Below, in pieces: positions 11,167 through 19,046 of a DNA stretch of 64,000 bases. The notes beneath the pieces were generated by a model. The model had not been told where the DNA came from. It saw only the letters and a program-made list of their open reading frames with translations, and did no database searches. The position numbers were made by a program, and so were the translations under genes. Where the stretch lies: contig NZ_CP043505.1 in assembly GCF_008365295.1 (NCBI RefSeq), positions 1,302,001 to 1,366,000 of the forward strand. Direction: 5' to 3'. Position 1 is the first letter of the stretch. Every line of letters begins with the position of its first letter. The DNA is from Agromyces intestinalis (GTDB lineage: Bacteria > Actinomycetota > Actinomycetes > Actinomycetales > Microbacteriaceae).

Positions 11167-11357
11167 CCAGGGCGCGAATCCTCCGCGCCGCCGACCGCAG
11201 CCCCGTGCTCACGCCGCATCCGACGCGTCCGCGTCAGCTCCGCGGCATCCGCCCATCGACCGCACCTTCGGATCGATCGGATGCCTCGCAGCCGACGTCC
11301 TGGATGCCGGGGCCGCCTCGTCGGCGCACCCCCGGTATCCACGAAAGGACCCATCCC

Positions 11358-12362
11358 ATGACCGGCATCCCCGTGCTCGACCTCTCGCAGCTCAACGGCA
11401 CGCCCGAGCAGCAGGCCGCGTTCCGCGACGACCTGCGACGCGCCACCCACGAGGTCGGCTTCTTCTCGCTCGTGGGGCACGGTGTGCCCACGCGGGTGAT
11501 CGACCGGGCGTACGATGTGGCCCGCGCGTTCTTCGCCCTGCCCGAGTCGCACAAGCTCGCGATCGAGAACGTGACCAGCCCCCACTTCCGCGGCTACACG
11601 CGCATGGGCGGCGAGCGCACGCTCGGCCGCGTCGACATCCGTGAGCAGATCGACATCGGCGCCGAGCGGCCGGCCGTGCCGCTCACCGACGACACCCCCG
11701 ACTACTGGGTGCTCGAGGGCCCGAACCTGTGGCCCGAGTCGCTGCCCGAGCTGCGCGAGGTCGCCGACGACTGGATCGCCCGGCTCGACGTCGTCGCGTC
11801 CCGGCTGCTCGCCGCGTGGGCCGAGGCGCTCGGCGCGCCCGCCGACACCTTCGACGCCGCGTTCGAGCGCCCCTCGCCGTACCTGAAGATCGTGCGGTAC
11901 CCCGGCGTCGACGCCGAGCAGCCCGCGCAGGGCGTCGGCGCGCACAAGGACCTCGGCGTGCTCACCCTGCTCTCGGTCGAGGACGGCAAGGCCGGCCTGC
12001 AGGTCGAGAAGGACGGCGAGTGGATCGACGTGGTCGCCCCTGCCGGTGCGTTCATCGTCAATATCGGCGAGCTGCTCGAGATCGCGACCGACGGATACCT
12101 CAAGGCCACGCTGCACCGGGTCGTCTCGCCGGCGCCCGGCACCGAACGGATCTCGATCCCCTATTTCCACGGTCCGGCGCTCGACGCGCGCGTGCCCTCG
12201 ATCGAGCTGCCGCCGGCACTCGCCGCCGACGCCCCCGGGGCGACCGACGACCCCGCGAACCCGCTGCACGCGGTGTTCGGCGAGAACTGGCTGAAGAGCC
12301 GGCTGCGCGCGCACCCGAACGTCGTCGAGGCGCAGCACCCGCACCTGCTCGTCGGCGCGTGA
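11358..12362 (+). CDS. 2-oxoglutarate/Fe(II)-dependent dioxygenase, isopenicillin-N-synthase-like family
   Basis: This 334-aa cytosolic non-haem iron oxygenase has an N-terminal DIOX_N region (IPVLDLS...EVGFFSLVGHGV) and a C-terminal jelly-roll with the iron triad His196-x-Asp198 (GAHKDLG) and His253 (TLHRVVS), plus Arg264 (RISIPYF) to bind 2-oxoglutarate. ATG 11358 follows GAAAGGA at good distance. Bacterial members act on small molecules and nutrients; the substrate cannot be read. The upstream Cys-codon leader peptide suggests expression tied to cysteine or sulfur supply, so a role in scavenging organic sulfur or handling a sulfur metabolite is possible, but this is inference. Confidence 0.88.
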   Translation: MTGIPVLDLSQLNGTPEQQAAFRDDLRRATHEVGFFSLVGHGVPTRVIDRAYDVARAFFALPESHKLAIENVTSPHFRGYTRMGGERTLGRVDIREQIDIGAERPAVPLTDDTPDYWVLEGPNLWPESLPELREVADDWIARLDVVASRLLAAWAEALGAPADTFDAAFERPSPYLKIVRYPGVDAEQPAQGVGAHKDLGVLTLLSVEDGKAGLQVEKDGEWIDVVAPAGAFIVNIGELLEIATDGYLKATLHRVVSPAPGTERISIPYFHGPALDARVPSIELPPALAADAPGATDDPANPLHAVFGENWLKSRLRAHPNVVEAQHPHLLVGA

Positions 12363-12370
12363 GACGCGCG

Positions 12371-12440
12371 CGCGGGAACACATTCGAGGATGCGGAACAC
12401 GATTCCGACGGAGGCTCCTCCTGAACCTCGAATGTGTTCC
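12371..12440. repeat. 70-nt palindromic element, copy 1
   Basis: The arms are CGGGAACACATTCGAGG and the matching CCTCGAATGTGTTCCCG, a 17-bp near-perfect terminal inverted repeat around a 36-nt centre. It starts 9 bp after the oxygenase stop. Its reverse complement matches the copy at 13438-13507 at 59 of 70 positions. Confidence 0.85.
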
Positions 12441-12530
12441 CGTGGCGATGGGATGCGGTTCGGTCGGGGCGGCGGCGGAGGTGTGCGGGCGGAGTGTCGA
12501 TTCGGGGTTCCTCCGTTCGTCGCACCTGCG

Positions 12531-12536
12531 TAGCGT
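12531..12536 (+). promoter_or_regulatory. Putative -10 box of the DGPF gene
   Basis: TAGCGT lies 22 bp before ATG 12559; a GAGAGAGAGG ribosome binding site lies in between. Confidence 0.45.
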
Positions 12537-12558
12537 GACCGAGAGAGAGGATCCCCCA

Positions 12559-13410
12559 ATGGAATACGCACTGTTCTACGCCGCAGGAACCGACCCGCAG
12601 CCGTACGACCCCGCCGAGGACGACATCGCCGACTGGGTCGCCGACCTCGAGGCCCGCGGGGTCATCGAGTACGGGGTGCGTCTGCGCCCCGAGCAGGATG
12701 CCACGACGGTGCGCGTGCGCCGCGGCGAGCTGCTCGTGACCGACGGACCCTTCACCGAGTCGAAGGAATCCGTCGGCGGGTTCGACATCATCGATGTGGC
12801 CGACCTCGACGAAGCCATCGAAATCGCGTCGCGGCATCCGGCGGCGAGGCTCGGGCAGGTCGAAGTGCGGCCGTTCATGCAGTGGCCCGACGCCGTCCCG
12901 GGTCAGCGCGTCGTTCCGGCCGGGCTCGAGGAGCGGCCGGTCCGCGGCCAGCGGTACTTCCTCGCAGTGGTCTCCGATCCGGCGGCGCGCGAGGAGGCCA
13001 CGGACGTGGCCGGCGACGCCGGCGACGACGACTACCCCGAGGCGTGGGTGCAGGAGATGCGCACGCGCGGCGCGCGGCTGTTCGGCGAGGTGCTCCGCCC
13101 GCCCGCCGACACCACCGGGGTGCGCCGTCGCGACGGGCGCGTCATCGTCACCGACGGGCCGTTCAGCGAGGCGAAGGAGTGGATCGCCGGCTTCGACCTG
13201 CTCGAGGCGCGCGACCTGGCCGACGCGGTCGAGATCGCGGCGAAGCATCCGATGGCCCGCGGCGGCACGCTCGAGCTGCGCCCGCTCTGGGAGTTCGACC
13301 CGAGCACCGACCACGTCGCGCGCACCGCCGCCGAAGCGGCCGACCGCGACCGGCGGCTCGAACCGAGCGCCGATGAGGTGCTCGCGACGCTCGCCGGCGC
13401 GACGCGCTGA
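12559..13410 (+). CDS. Tandem YCII/DGPF-domain protein, partner of ECF42 sigma factor
   Basis: The 283-aa cytosolic protein has two DGPF (YCII-related) repeats. The first has MEYALFYAAGTDPQ and LLVTDGPFTESKESVGGFDIIDV (about residues 1-115). The second has YFLAVVSDPAA and VIVTDGPFSEAKEWIAGFDLLEA (about 130-250). DGPF proteins are the conserved genomic partners of group ECF42 sigma factors and are usually their main regulatory targets; single-domain copies of about 120 aa are the norm, so this appears to be a fused pair. ATG 12559 has a GAGAGAGAGG ribosome binding site. The gene is flanked by inverted copies of the 70-nt palindromic element. Confidence 0.88.
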   Translation: MEYALFYAAGTDPQPYDPAEDDIADWVADLEARGVIEYGVRLRPEQDATTVRVRRGELLVTDGPFTESKESVGGFDIIDVADLDEAIEIASRHPAARLGQVEVRPFMQWPDAVPGQRVVPAGLEERPVRGQRYFLAVVSDPAAREEATDVAGDAGDDDYPEAWVQEMRTRGARLFGEVLRPPADTTGVRRRDGRVIVTDGPFSEAKEWIAGFDLLEARDLADAVEIAAKHPMARGGTLELRPLWEFDPSTDHVARTAAEAADRDRRLEPSADEVLATLAGATR

Positions 13411-13432
13411 GCCTGGACAGGGTAGGGCATCG

Positions 13433-14803
13433 ATGATCGGGAACGCATTCGAGGATCGGGAGGAGCCGCCGGGCGCGTCGCGTTCCGCATCGTCGAATGT
13501 GTTCCCGACCGGCGGCCGCCAAGCCGCGGCCCCGGAGATCGACGCGGCGCTGCGCACCGCGTTCGAGGGCGAGTGGGCGCGGGTCGTCGCGACGCTGATC
13601 CGGGTGACGGGCGACTGGGATGTCGCGGAGGAGGCGGCAGCGGGCGCGTTCGAACGGGCCGCCGTGACCTGGCCTCGCGACGGCGTGCCGCGCACACCGG
13701 GCGCGTGGCTGACGACGACCGCGCGCAACCTCGCCCTCGACCGGCTGCGGCGGCGCGGCGTCGAGGCCGAGAAGGTGAAGGAGTGGATCGTGGAGCGCGA
13801 GTTCGAGGGCGGCACGGGCGGCCCGCCCGACCCGGCCGACGTCATCGCCGACCGCGACGGGCCCGGGTGGGACGACCGGCTGCGGCTGGTCTTCACGTGC
13901 GCCCATCCCGCACTGCCGATGGAGGCGCGCGTCGCGCTCACCCTGCGCACCGTCGGCGGGCTCGAGACCGGCGAGATCGCGCGAGCGTTCCTCGTGCCCG
14001 AGGCGACAATGGCGCAGCGCCTCGTGCGGGCCAAGCGCAAGATCCGCAACGCGGGCATTCCCTACCGGGTGCCGCCGCCCGACGCCCTGCCCGAGCGGCT
14101 CGGCGGCGTGCTCGCGGTGCTCTACCTGATCGCGAACGAGGGGTACCTCGCGTCGTCGGGCGACCGGCTGCAGCGACTCGACCTGGCGGCCGAGGCGATC
14201 CGGCTGACACGGCTGGTCACGCAGCTCGTGCCCGATGACCCCGAGGCTCGGGCCTTGCTCGCGCTCCTGCTGCTGCAGCACGCTCGCCGCGATGCGCGCG
14301 CCGGTGCCGACGGCGAGCTCGTTCCGCTCGACGCACAGGACCGATCGCGATGGGATGCCGCGGAGATCGCCGAGGGACTGCGGCTGCTCGAGACATCCGC
14401 TCGTGTGGCGCATCGCACGCCCGACCGCGGCCCGTACCGGCTGCAGGCCGAGATCCAGGCCGTGCACGCGCGCGCCGCGACCTCGGCGGCCACCGACTGG
14501 GCACAGATCGCGGCCCGCTACGACGAGCTCGCCGGGTTCGGCCACTCGCCGATCGTCGAGCTCAATCGGGCGATCGCGCACGGCTTCGCGGAGGGGCCGC
14601 AGGCGGCGCTGACCGCGCTCGCGGCGCTCGAGGCATCCGGTTCGCTGGATGGTTACCATCTGCTGCCGGCCGCGCAGGCCGACTTCCTGCGACGGGCGGG
14701 CGAGGCGGATGCCGCGGCCGCCCGCTACCGCGAGGCCATCGCGCTGGCCCGCACCGCGCCCGAGCGCCGCTACCTCGAGCGCCGCCTCGCCGAGCTCGCC
14801 TGA
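13433..14803 (+). CDS. ECF42-type RNA polymerase sigma factor with C-terminal extension
   Basis: This is an extracytoplasmic-function sigma factor of 456 aa. Region 2 includes RTAFEGEWARVVATLIRVTGDWDVAEEAAAGAFERAAVTW, region 4 the helix-turn-helix TVGGLETGEIARAFLVPEATMAQRLVRAKRKI. It then has the long ECF42-type helical/TPR-like extension (LPERLGGVLAVLYLIANEGYL..., QAEIQAVHA, FGHSPIVELNRAIA, LDGYHLLPAAQADFLRRAGEADAAAARYREAIAL). No anti-sigma gene is adjacent; in this group the extension is thought to control activity. Position after the DGPF gene fits. The start is uncertain: ATG 13433 places a full 70-nt palindromic element in the first 25 codons, so the N-terminus is repeat-derived. Confidence 0.9.
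   Translation: MIGNAFEDREEPPGASRSASSNVFPTGGRQAAAPEIDAALRTAFEGEWARVVATLIRVTGDWDVAEEAAAGAFERAAVTWPRDGVPRTPGAWLTTTARNLALDRLRRRGVEAEKVKEWIVEREFEGGTGGPPDPADVIADRDGPGWDDRLRLVFTCAHPALPMEARVALTLRTVGGLETGEIARAFLVPEATMAQRLVRAKRKIRNAGIPYRVPPPDALPERLGGVLAVLYLIANEGYLASSGDRLQRLDLAAEAIRLTRLVTQLVPDDPEARALLALLLLQHARRDARAGADGELVPLDAQDRSRWDAAEIAEGLRLLETSARVAHRTPDRGPYRLQAEIQAVHARAATSAATDWAQIAARYDELAGFGHSPIVELNRAIAHGFAEGPQAALTALAALEASGSLDGYHLLPAAQADFLRRAGEADAAAARYREAIALARTAPERRYLERRLAELA
13438..13507. repeat. 70-nt palindromic element, copy 2
   Basis: The same terminal inverted repeats as copy 1 (CGGGAACGCATTCGAGG and TCGAATGTGTTCCCG), in opposite orientation. It encodes residues 2-25 of the sigma factor if ATG 13433 is used. 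Confidence 0.85.
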
Positions 14804-14893
14804 CCCCTCCCCCGATGCCTGTTCAGGAGCCCCGGCCCGAATCCGGGGGTCCGCCGATCGGGGGATGCGGGAACCAGCCGGGTGACGGCTGTC

Positions 14894-14915
14894 GTGGCAT
14901 CCGGGCGGATGCCAC
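14894..14915 (+). promoter_or_regulatory. Perfect 9-bp hairpin/palindrome upstream of the ABC exporter
   Basis: GTGGCATCC and GGATGCCAC flank GGGC. It ends 9 bp before ATG 14925, next to the GGAG ribosome binding site. It could be an operator or a translational hairpin, or simply two opposed copies of the abundant GGATGC motif. Confidence 0.45.
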
Positions 14916-14924
14916 GCTGGAGCC

Positions 14925-15911
14925 ATGACCGAGAACGAACCCGCCATCCGCGTGCGCGGACTGCGCAAGACGTACGGGGCGCTCACCGCCGTCGACGGCA
15001 TCGACCTCGACGTGCACCGCGGCGAGACGTTCGCGCTGCTCGGGCCGAACGGCGCCGGCAAGTCGACCACGATCGAGATCCTCGAGGGGTACCGCACCCG
15101 CACCTCGGGCGAGGTCGCGGTGCTCGGAGTCGACCCGGCGCGCGGCGATCTCGACTGGAAGGCGCGGCTCGGCATCGTGCTGCAGTCCACCGCCGAGGCG
15201 GCGCAGATGACGGTGCGCGAGCAGCTCGCCCACTTCGCGCACTTCTACCCCGACCCGCGACCGGTCGACGAGGTCATCGAGGCCGTCGGGCTGACCGCGA
15301 AGGCGAAGACCCGCATCGGCAAGCTCTCGGGCGGGCAGCGTCGCCGGGTGGATGTCGCGCTCGGCATCATCGGGCGCCCCGAACTCGTGTTCCTCGACGA
15401 ACCGACGACCGGATTCGACCCCGAGGCGCGTCGCGAGTTCTGGCAGCTGATCGAGCGGCTGAAGCGCGAGGGCACCACGATCCTGCTCACCACCCACTAC
15501 CTCGACGAGGCGGCACGACTCGGCGACCGGGCCGGCGTCATCCTCGGCGGGCGGCTCGTCGCGCTCGGAGCGATCGACGAGCTCGGCGGGCGCGAAGCCC
15601 GCGTACCGATCGTGAGGTGGCGCGACGCCGCCGGCGTGCGGCACGAGCAGCGCACGGAGCGGCCGGCCGAGCTGGTCGCAGCCGTCGTCGCGGCGATCGG
15701 CGGCGAGCCCGCCGAGCTCGAGGTGATCCGGCCGAGCCTCGAGGACGTGTACCTCGAGCTGGTCGGCGCGGCAGCGGGTGCCGAGAGCGAGCCCGAGGCA
15801 TCCGAACCGCCCGAGCCCGAGGCATCCGCCGACCCCGAGGCATCCGAACCGCCCGAGCCCGAGGCATCCGCCGACCCCGAGGCATCCGACATCGAAGGAG
15901 TTCGCGCATGA
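14925..15911 (+). CDS. ABC exporter ATP-binding protein
   Basis: This is the 328-aa ATPase of an ABC-2 exporter of the drug/antibiotic type. Walker A is GPNGAGKST, the signature LSGGQRRR, Walker B LVFLDEPTTG, and the H-loop LLTTHYLDEA. After about residue 290 a Glu/Pro/Ala/Ser tail is encoded by a perfect 42-bp tandem duplication. The stop overlaps the permease start by 4 bp (ATGA). The co-encoded sensor kinase and response regulator suggest induction by a membrane-active compound; the substrate is unknown. Confidence 0.9.
   Translation: MTENEPAIRVRGLRKTYGALTAVDGIDLDVHRGETFALLGPNGAGKSTTIEILEGYRTRTSGEVAVLGVDPARGDLDWKARLGIVLQSTAEAAQMTVREQLAHFAHFYPDPRPVDEVIEAVGLTAKAKTRIGKLSGGQRRRVDVALGIIGRPELVFLDEPTTGFDPEARREFWQLIERLKREGTTILLTTHYLDEAARLGDRAGVILGGRLVALGAIDELGGREARVPIVRWRDAAGVRHEQRTERPAELVAAVVAAIGGEPAELEVIRPSLEDVYLELVGAAAGAESEPEASEPPEPEASADPEASEPPEPEASADPEASDIEGVRA
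15795..15878 (+). repeat. Perfect 42-bp tandem duplication in the ABC ATPase tail
   Basis: Units at 15795-15836 and 15837-15878 each contain two GAGGCATCC motifs and encode EASEPPEPEASADP. A further GAGGCATCC follows. Confidence 0.9.
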
Positions 15912-16771
15912 CCGCCCTCGTCACCGAGCCCGCCCATCGGGCCACCGGTCGCACCGCCCGGCCCGGGATCGTCGCGCTCGGCCTGTCCCGCATCCGCTAC
16001 GAGGTGACGGGCTACTTCCGCTCGCCCGATGCGGTGTTCTTCACGTTCCTGTTCCCGCTCGTGATGCTCGGCATCTTCACCGCCGCCTTCAGCTCGGCCG
16101 GCGACATCGTGCCCGGGCCGGGCGCCGAGGGCATCACGATCGGCGCGTACTACCTGCCGGGCATGCTCGCCGCGGGCGTGCTGCTGTCGGGCGTGCAGAA
16201 CCTCGCGGTCGACATCGCGACCGAGAAGGGCGACGGCACGCTGAAGCGCCTGGGCGGCACGCCGCTGTCGCCGGTGTCGTACTTCCTCGGCAAGATCGGC
16301 CAGGTCTTCGTCACCGGGGTGCTGCAGGCCGCGTTGCTGCTCGTCGTGGCAGCGACCGTGTTCGGCATCGCGCTGCCGACCGACGCCGAGTCGTGGATGA
16401 CGTTCGCGTGGGTGTTCGTACTCGGCCTGACCGCGTCGGCGCTGCTCGGCATCGCGCTGTCGGCGCTGCCGCGCACGGGCAAGAGCGCGACCGCCGTCGT
16501 GATCCCGATCGTGCTGGTGCTGCAGTTCATCTCGGGCGTGTACCTGCAGTTCAACATGCTGCCCGAGTGGATGCAGAACATCGCGAGCGCGTTCCCGCTC
16601 AAGTGGATGGCGCAGGGCATGCGGGCGGCGTTCCTGCCCGACGACTTCGCGGCGCTCGAGCAGCACGGCACGTGGGATCTGGGCTGGGTCGCGATCTGGC
16701 TGGCGGTGTGGCTGGTCGTCGGGCTGGTGATCAGCCGGGTGACGTTCCGGTGGATCCGTCGCGACGCGTGA
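15908..16771 (+). CDS. ABC-2 type exporter permease
   Basis: The 287-aa membrane protein has about six transmembrane segments. It includes VFFTFLFPLVMLGIFTAAFS, YYLPGMLAAGVLLSGVQNLAVDIATEKGDGTLKRLGGTPLSPVSYFLGKI (the classical ABC-2 intracellular loop) and ISGVYLQFNMLPEWMQNIASAFPLKWM near the C-terminus. ATG overlaps the ATPase stop, and it is the partner of the preceding gene. A two-component system starts 69 bp downstream. Confidence 0.9.
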   Translation: MTALVTEPAHRATGRTARPGIVALGLSRIRYEVTGYFRSPDAVFFTFLFPLVMLGIFTAAFSSAGDIVPGPGAEGITIGAYYLPGMLAAGVLLSGVQNLAVDIATEKGDGTLKRLGGTPLSPVSYFLGKIGQVFVTGVLQAALLLVVAATVFGIALPTDAESWMTFAWVFVLGLTASALLGIALSALPRTGKSATAVVIPIVLVLQFISGVYLQFNMLPEWMQNIASAFPLKWMAQGMRAAFLPDDFAALEQHGTWDLGWVAIWLAVWLVVGLVISRVTFRWIRRDA

Positions 16772-16839
16772 TCGTCGGCTTCCCAGCGGTCGGATGACGA
16801 GGGGTCGGATGCTGCGGGGCCGCGTGAGACGATGACGAC

Positions 16840-18270
16840 ATGCTGAATCGGCGATGGTGGGACGCTGCGGCAGTCGCCGTCGCGCTCGTCGTCACGGTGA
16901 TCAACGCGCTCGACACGCCGTACGGCCCGCACACGTGGGGCACGTGGGCGGTCGCGGCGGCGTTCCTGCTCTCGTACGCGGTCTACCTGCGCGGACGCAT
17001 CGGCTCGACCTCGCCGGGGCACCACATCGCGGTCACGCTCGTGCTGAGCGCGCTGATCTTCGCCGGCACGGCGATCGAGCCGTCGTTCGCCGTGCTGCAG
17101 GCGATCGCGTACCCCTTCGTGTGGATCACCGCGCCGTCGACTCGGCGTGCGGTCGAGGCGAGCGTCGCCCTGTCGTTCGCCGTCGCCCTCGGGTACCCGG
17201 TGCACTCGGGGGTCGACGGCATCCTGCCCGGCATCGGCATCGCCGTGCTGTCGCTCGCGTTCAGCATCGCGCTGGGCCTCTGGATCTCGCACATCGCCGA
17301 GGTCGGTGAAGAGCACGCCCGTCTGCTCGAGGAGTTCCAGGCCGCCCAGGGCGAGCTCGCGGCACTGCACCGCGACGCCGGCGTCACCCAGGAACGCGCC
17401 CGCCTCGCCCGCGAGATCCACGACACGATCGCGCAGAGCCTCACCGGTTTGGTCATGGTCGCGCAGCGCACCGGCAACCGGCTCGGCGGCGTCCCCGGCG
17501 AGTCCGCCGAGCTCGCCCGCCGCGACGTCGCGCTCATCGAGGAGATGGCGCGCGACGCGCTCACCGAGGCGCGCGGCCTGGTCGCCTCGCTCGCCCCCGT
17601 CGAGGTCGACACCACCCTCGCGGACGCGCTCGGGCGACTCGCATCGAGCTTCGAGCGCGAGACCGGCGTGCAGGTCACGGTGCGAGCGGATGCTCCGGGG
17701 CTCGGGCGCGAGCTCGAGGTCGTGCTGCTGCGGGCCGCGCAGGAGGGACTCGCGAACGTGCGCAAGCACGCCGGCGCCGCGAACGCGTGGATCGAGCTCA
17801 GGGCCGCACCCGATGCCGCGCGCCTCAGCGTACGCGACGACGGCGTCGGCCCGGGCCCCTCGGAGGGGCACGCGCTCGGCGAACTCGGGTTCGGGCTGGC
17901 GGGGCTGCGCGATCGGGTCGGGCTCGCCGGCGGACGCATCGCGTTCGGCGCGGCACCCGGCGGCGGGGCGCTGCTGTCGGTCGAGGTGCCGCGGGGCGGG
18001 AAGGGTTCGGACGGCGCGGCCGGTGCGACGGGCCCCGACGCCGCGGAGCGTGCGGAGCGCCCGACCGGCTCCGAGCCGTCTCCGGTCGCGAACGCACCGA
18101 CGGATGCCTCGGCGCCGCAGCCGGCCCCGTCGGCCGCGTCGGCCCGTGATGCAGCGGCCTGCGCCCGGCCCGAGACATCCGGAACGCCCCCGACCGCGCT
18201 CGATCGCGACCCCGCGGAACGCGGCCGGCCCGAAGCATCCGCCCCCGTTCGCGGCGAGGCGACCGCATGA
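16840..18270 (+). CDS. Sensor histidine kinase, NarL/DesK type
   Basis: The 476-aa kinase has an N-terminal membrane domain of several helices (residues about 8-150), a short coiled coil, a HisKA_3 dimerisation domain with the phosphorylated His194 in RLAREIHDTIAQSLTG, and an HATPase domain (RAAQEGLANVRKHAGA, DDGVGPG, FGLAGLRDRV). The last 85 or so residues are low-complexity Ala/Pro/Ser/Asp with no domain, rich in GGATGC/ACATCC DNA motifs. It overlaps the response regulator by 4 bp. It probably senses the compound exported by the upstream ABC pair, or the membrane state it causes. Confidence 0.9.
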   Translation: MLNRRWWDAAAVAVALVVTVINALDTPYGPHTWGTWAVAAAFLLSYAVYLRGRIGSTSPGHHIAVTLVLSALIFAGTAIEPSFAVLQAIAYPFVWITAPSTRRAVEASVALSFAVALGYPVHSGVDGILPGIGIAVLSLAFSIALGLWISHIAEVGEEHARLLEEFQAAQGELAALHRDAGVTQERARLAREIHDTIAQSLTGLVMVAQRTGNRLGGVPGESAELARRDVALIEEMARDALTEARGLVASLAPVEVDTTLADALGRLASSFERETGVQVTVRADAPGLGRELEVVLLRAAQEGLANVRKHAGAANAWIELRAAPDAARLSVRDDGVGPGPSEGHALGELGFGLAGLRDRVGLAGGRIAFGAAPGGGALLSVEVPRGGKGSDGAAGATGPDAAERAERPTGSEPSPVANAPTDASAPQPAPSAASARDAAACARPETSGTPPTALDRDPAERGRPEASAPVRGEATA

Positions 18271-18926
18271 CCGGGCCGATCCGCATCGTCGTGGCCGACG
18301 ACCATCCGATCGTGCGCGCCGGCATCGTCGGGCTGCTCGAGTCCGCGGGCGACCTCGAGGTGGTCGGCGAGGCCTCCGACGGCGAGGAGGCGGTCGCGCT
18401 CGCCGAATCGACCCGGCCCGATCTGGTGCTGATGGACCTGCGGATGCCCCGGCTCGACGGCGCCGAGGCGACCGCGCGGATCCGGGCATCCGCGGGCGAC
18501 GCCCCGCGGGTGCTGGTGCTGACGACCTACGACACCGACGAGCACATCGTCGCCGCGATCGAGGCCGGCGCGAGCGGATACCTGCTGAAGGCGGCGCCGC
18601 AGGACGAGATCCTCGCGGGAATCCGCGCGGTCGTCGCGGGCGAGACGGTGCTGGCGCCGTCGGTCGCGGCGCAACTCGTTCGGCGGGTACGCGCCGAGGC
18701 GGCGGCCGGGGCGGGCTCGTCGGCTCCCCCGCCGCCCGCGCTGTCGCCGCGCGAGCTCGAGGTGCTGCGGCTCGTCGCCGCGGGCGCGTCGAACCCCGAG
18801 ATCGCCCGAACGCTGTTCCTCGGCGAGGCGACCGTGAAGACGCATCTCGCGCACGCGTTCGAGAAGCTCGGCGTCAGCGACCGCACCCGCGCCGTGACCC
18901 GCGCGATGGAGCTCGGCCTGCTCTGA
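18267..18926 (+). CDS. NarL/LuxR-family response regulator
   Basis: The 219-aa regulator has a receiver domain (IRIVVADDHPIVRAGIVGLLE, phosphorylation at Asp57 in DLVLMDLRMP, switch residues VLTTYD, Lys in YLLKAAP) and a C-terminal LuxR helix-turn-helix (LSPRELEVLRLVAAGASNPEIARTLFLGEATVKTHLAHAFEKLGVSDRTRAV). The ATG overlaps the kinase stop. It probably activates the exporter operon at 14925. Confidence 0.92.
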   Translation: MTGPIRIVVADDHPIVRAGIVGLLESAGDLEVVGEASDGEEAVALAESTRPDLVLMDLRMPRLDGAEATARIRASAGDAPRVLVLTTYDTDEHIVAAIEAGASGYLLKAAPQDEILAGIRAVVAGETVLAPSVAAQLVRRVRAEAAAGAGSSAPPPPALSPRELEVLRLVAAGASNPEIARTLFLGEATVKTHLAHAFEKLGVSDRTRAVTRAMELGLL

Positions 18927-19046
18927 CGGGCGCTCGGTCGGCCTGCGCTGACGGGCGCTCGGCGCGCTCGACCTGCTCGGCGCACCCGACGCACTCGGCG
19001 CACCCGGGTCGTGCTCGGGTCGCGCCCGGGTCGGGCCCGCCCGCGA

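Noticed and set aside
12371..13507. Palindromic pair considered as ends of an insertion sequence
   Set aside because: There is no transposase frame between them, only the DGPF gene, and each element is itself palindromic. A non-autonomous element remains possible and is reported as a finding.
18927..19046. Short repeats (CTCGGCGCACCCG) between the convergent response regulator and ppc genes
   Set aside because: The 120-bp interval has small degenerate repeats but no strong hairpin or conserved element, so it is not listed as a separate feature.
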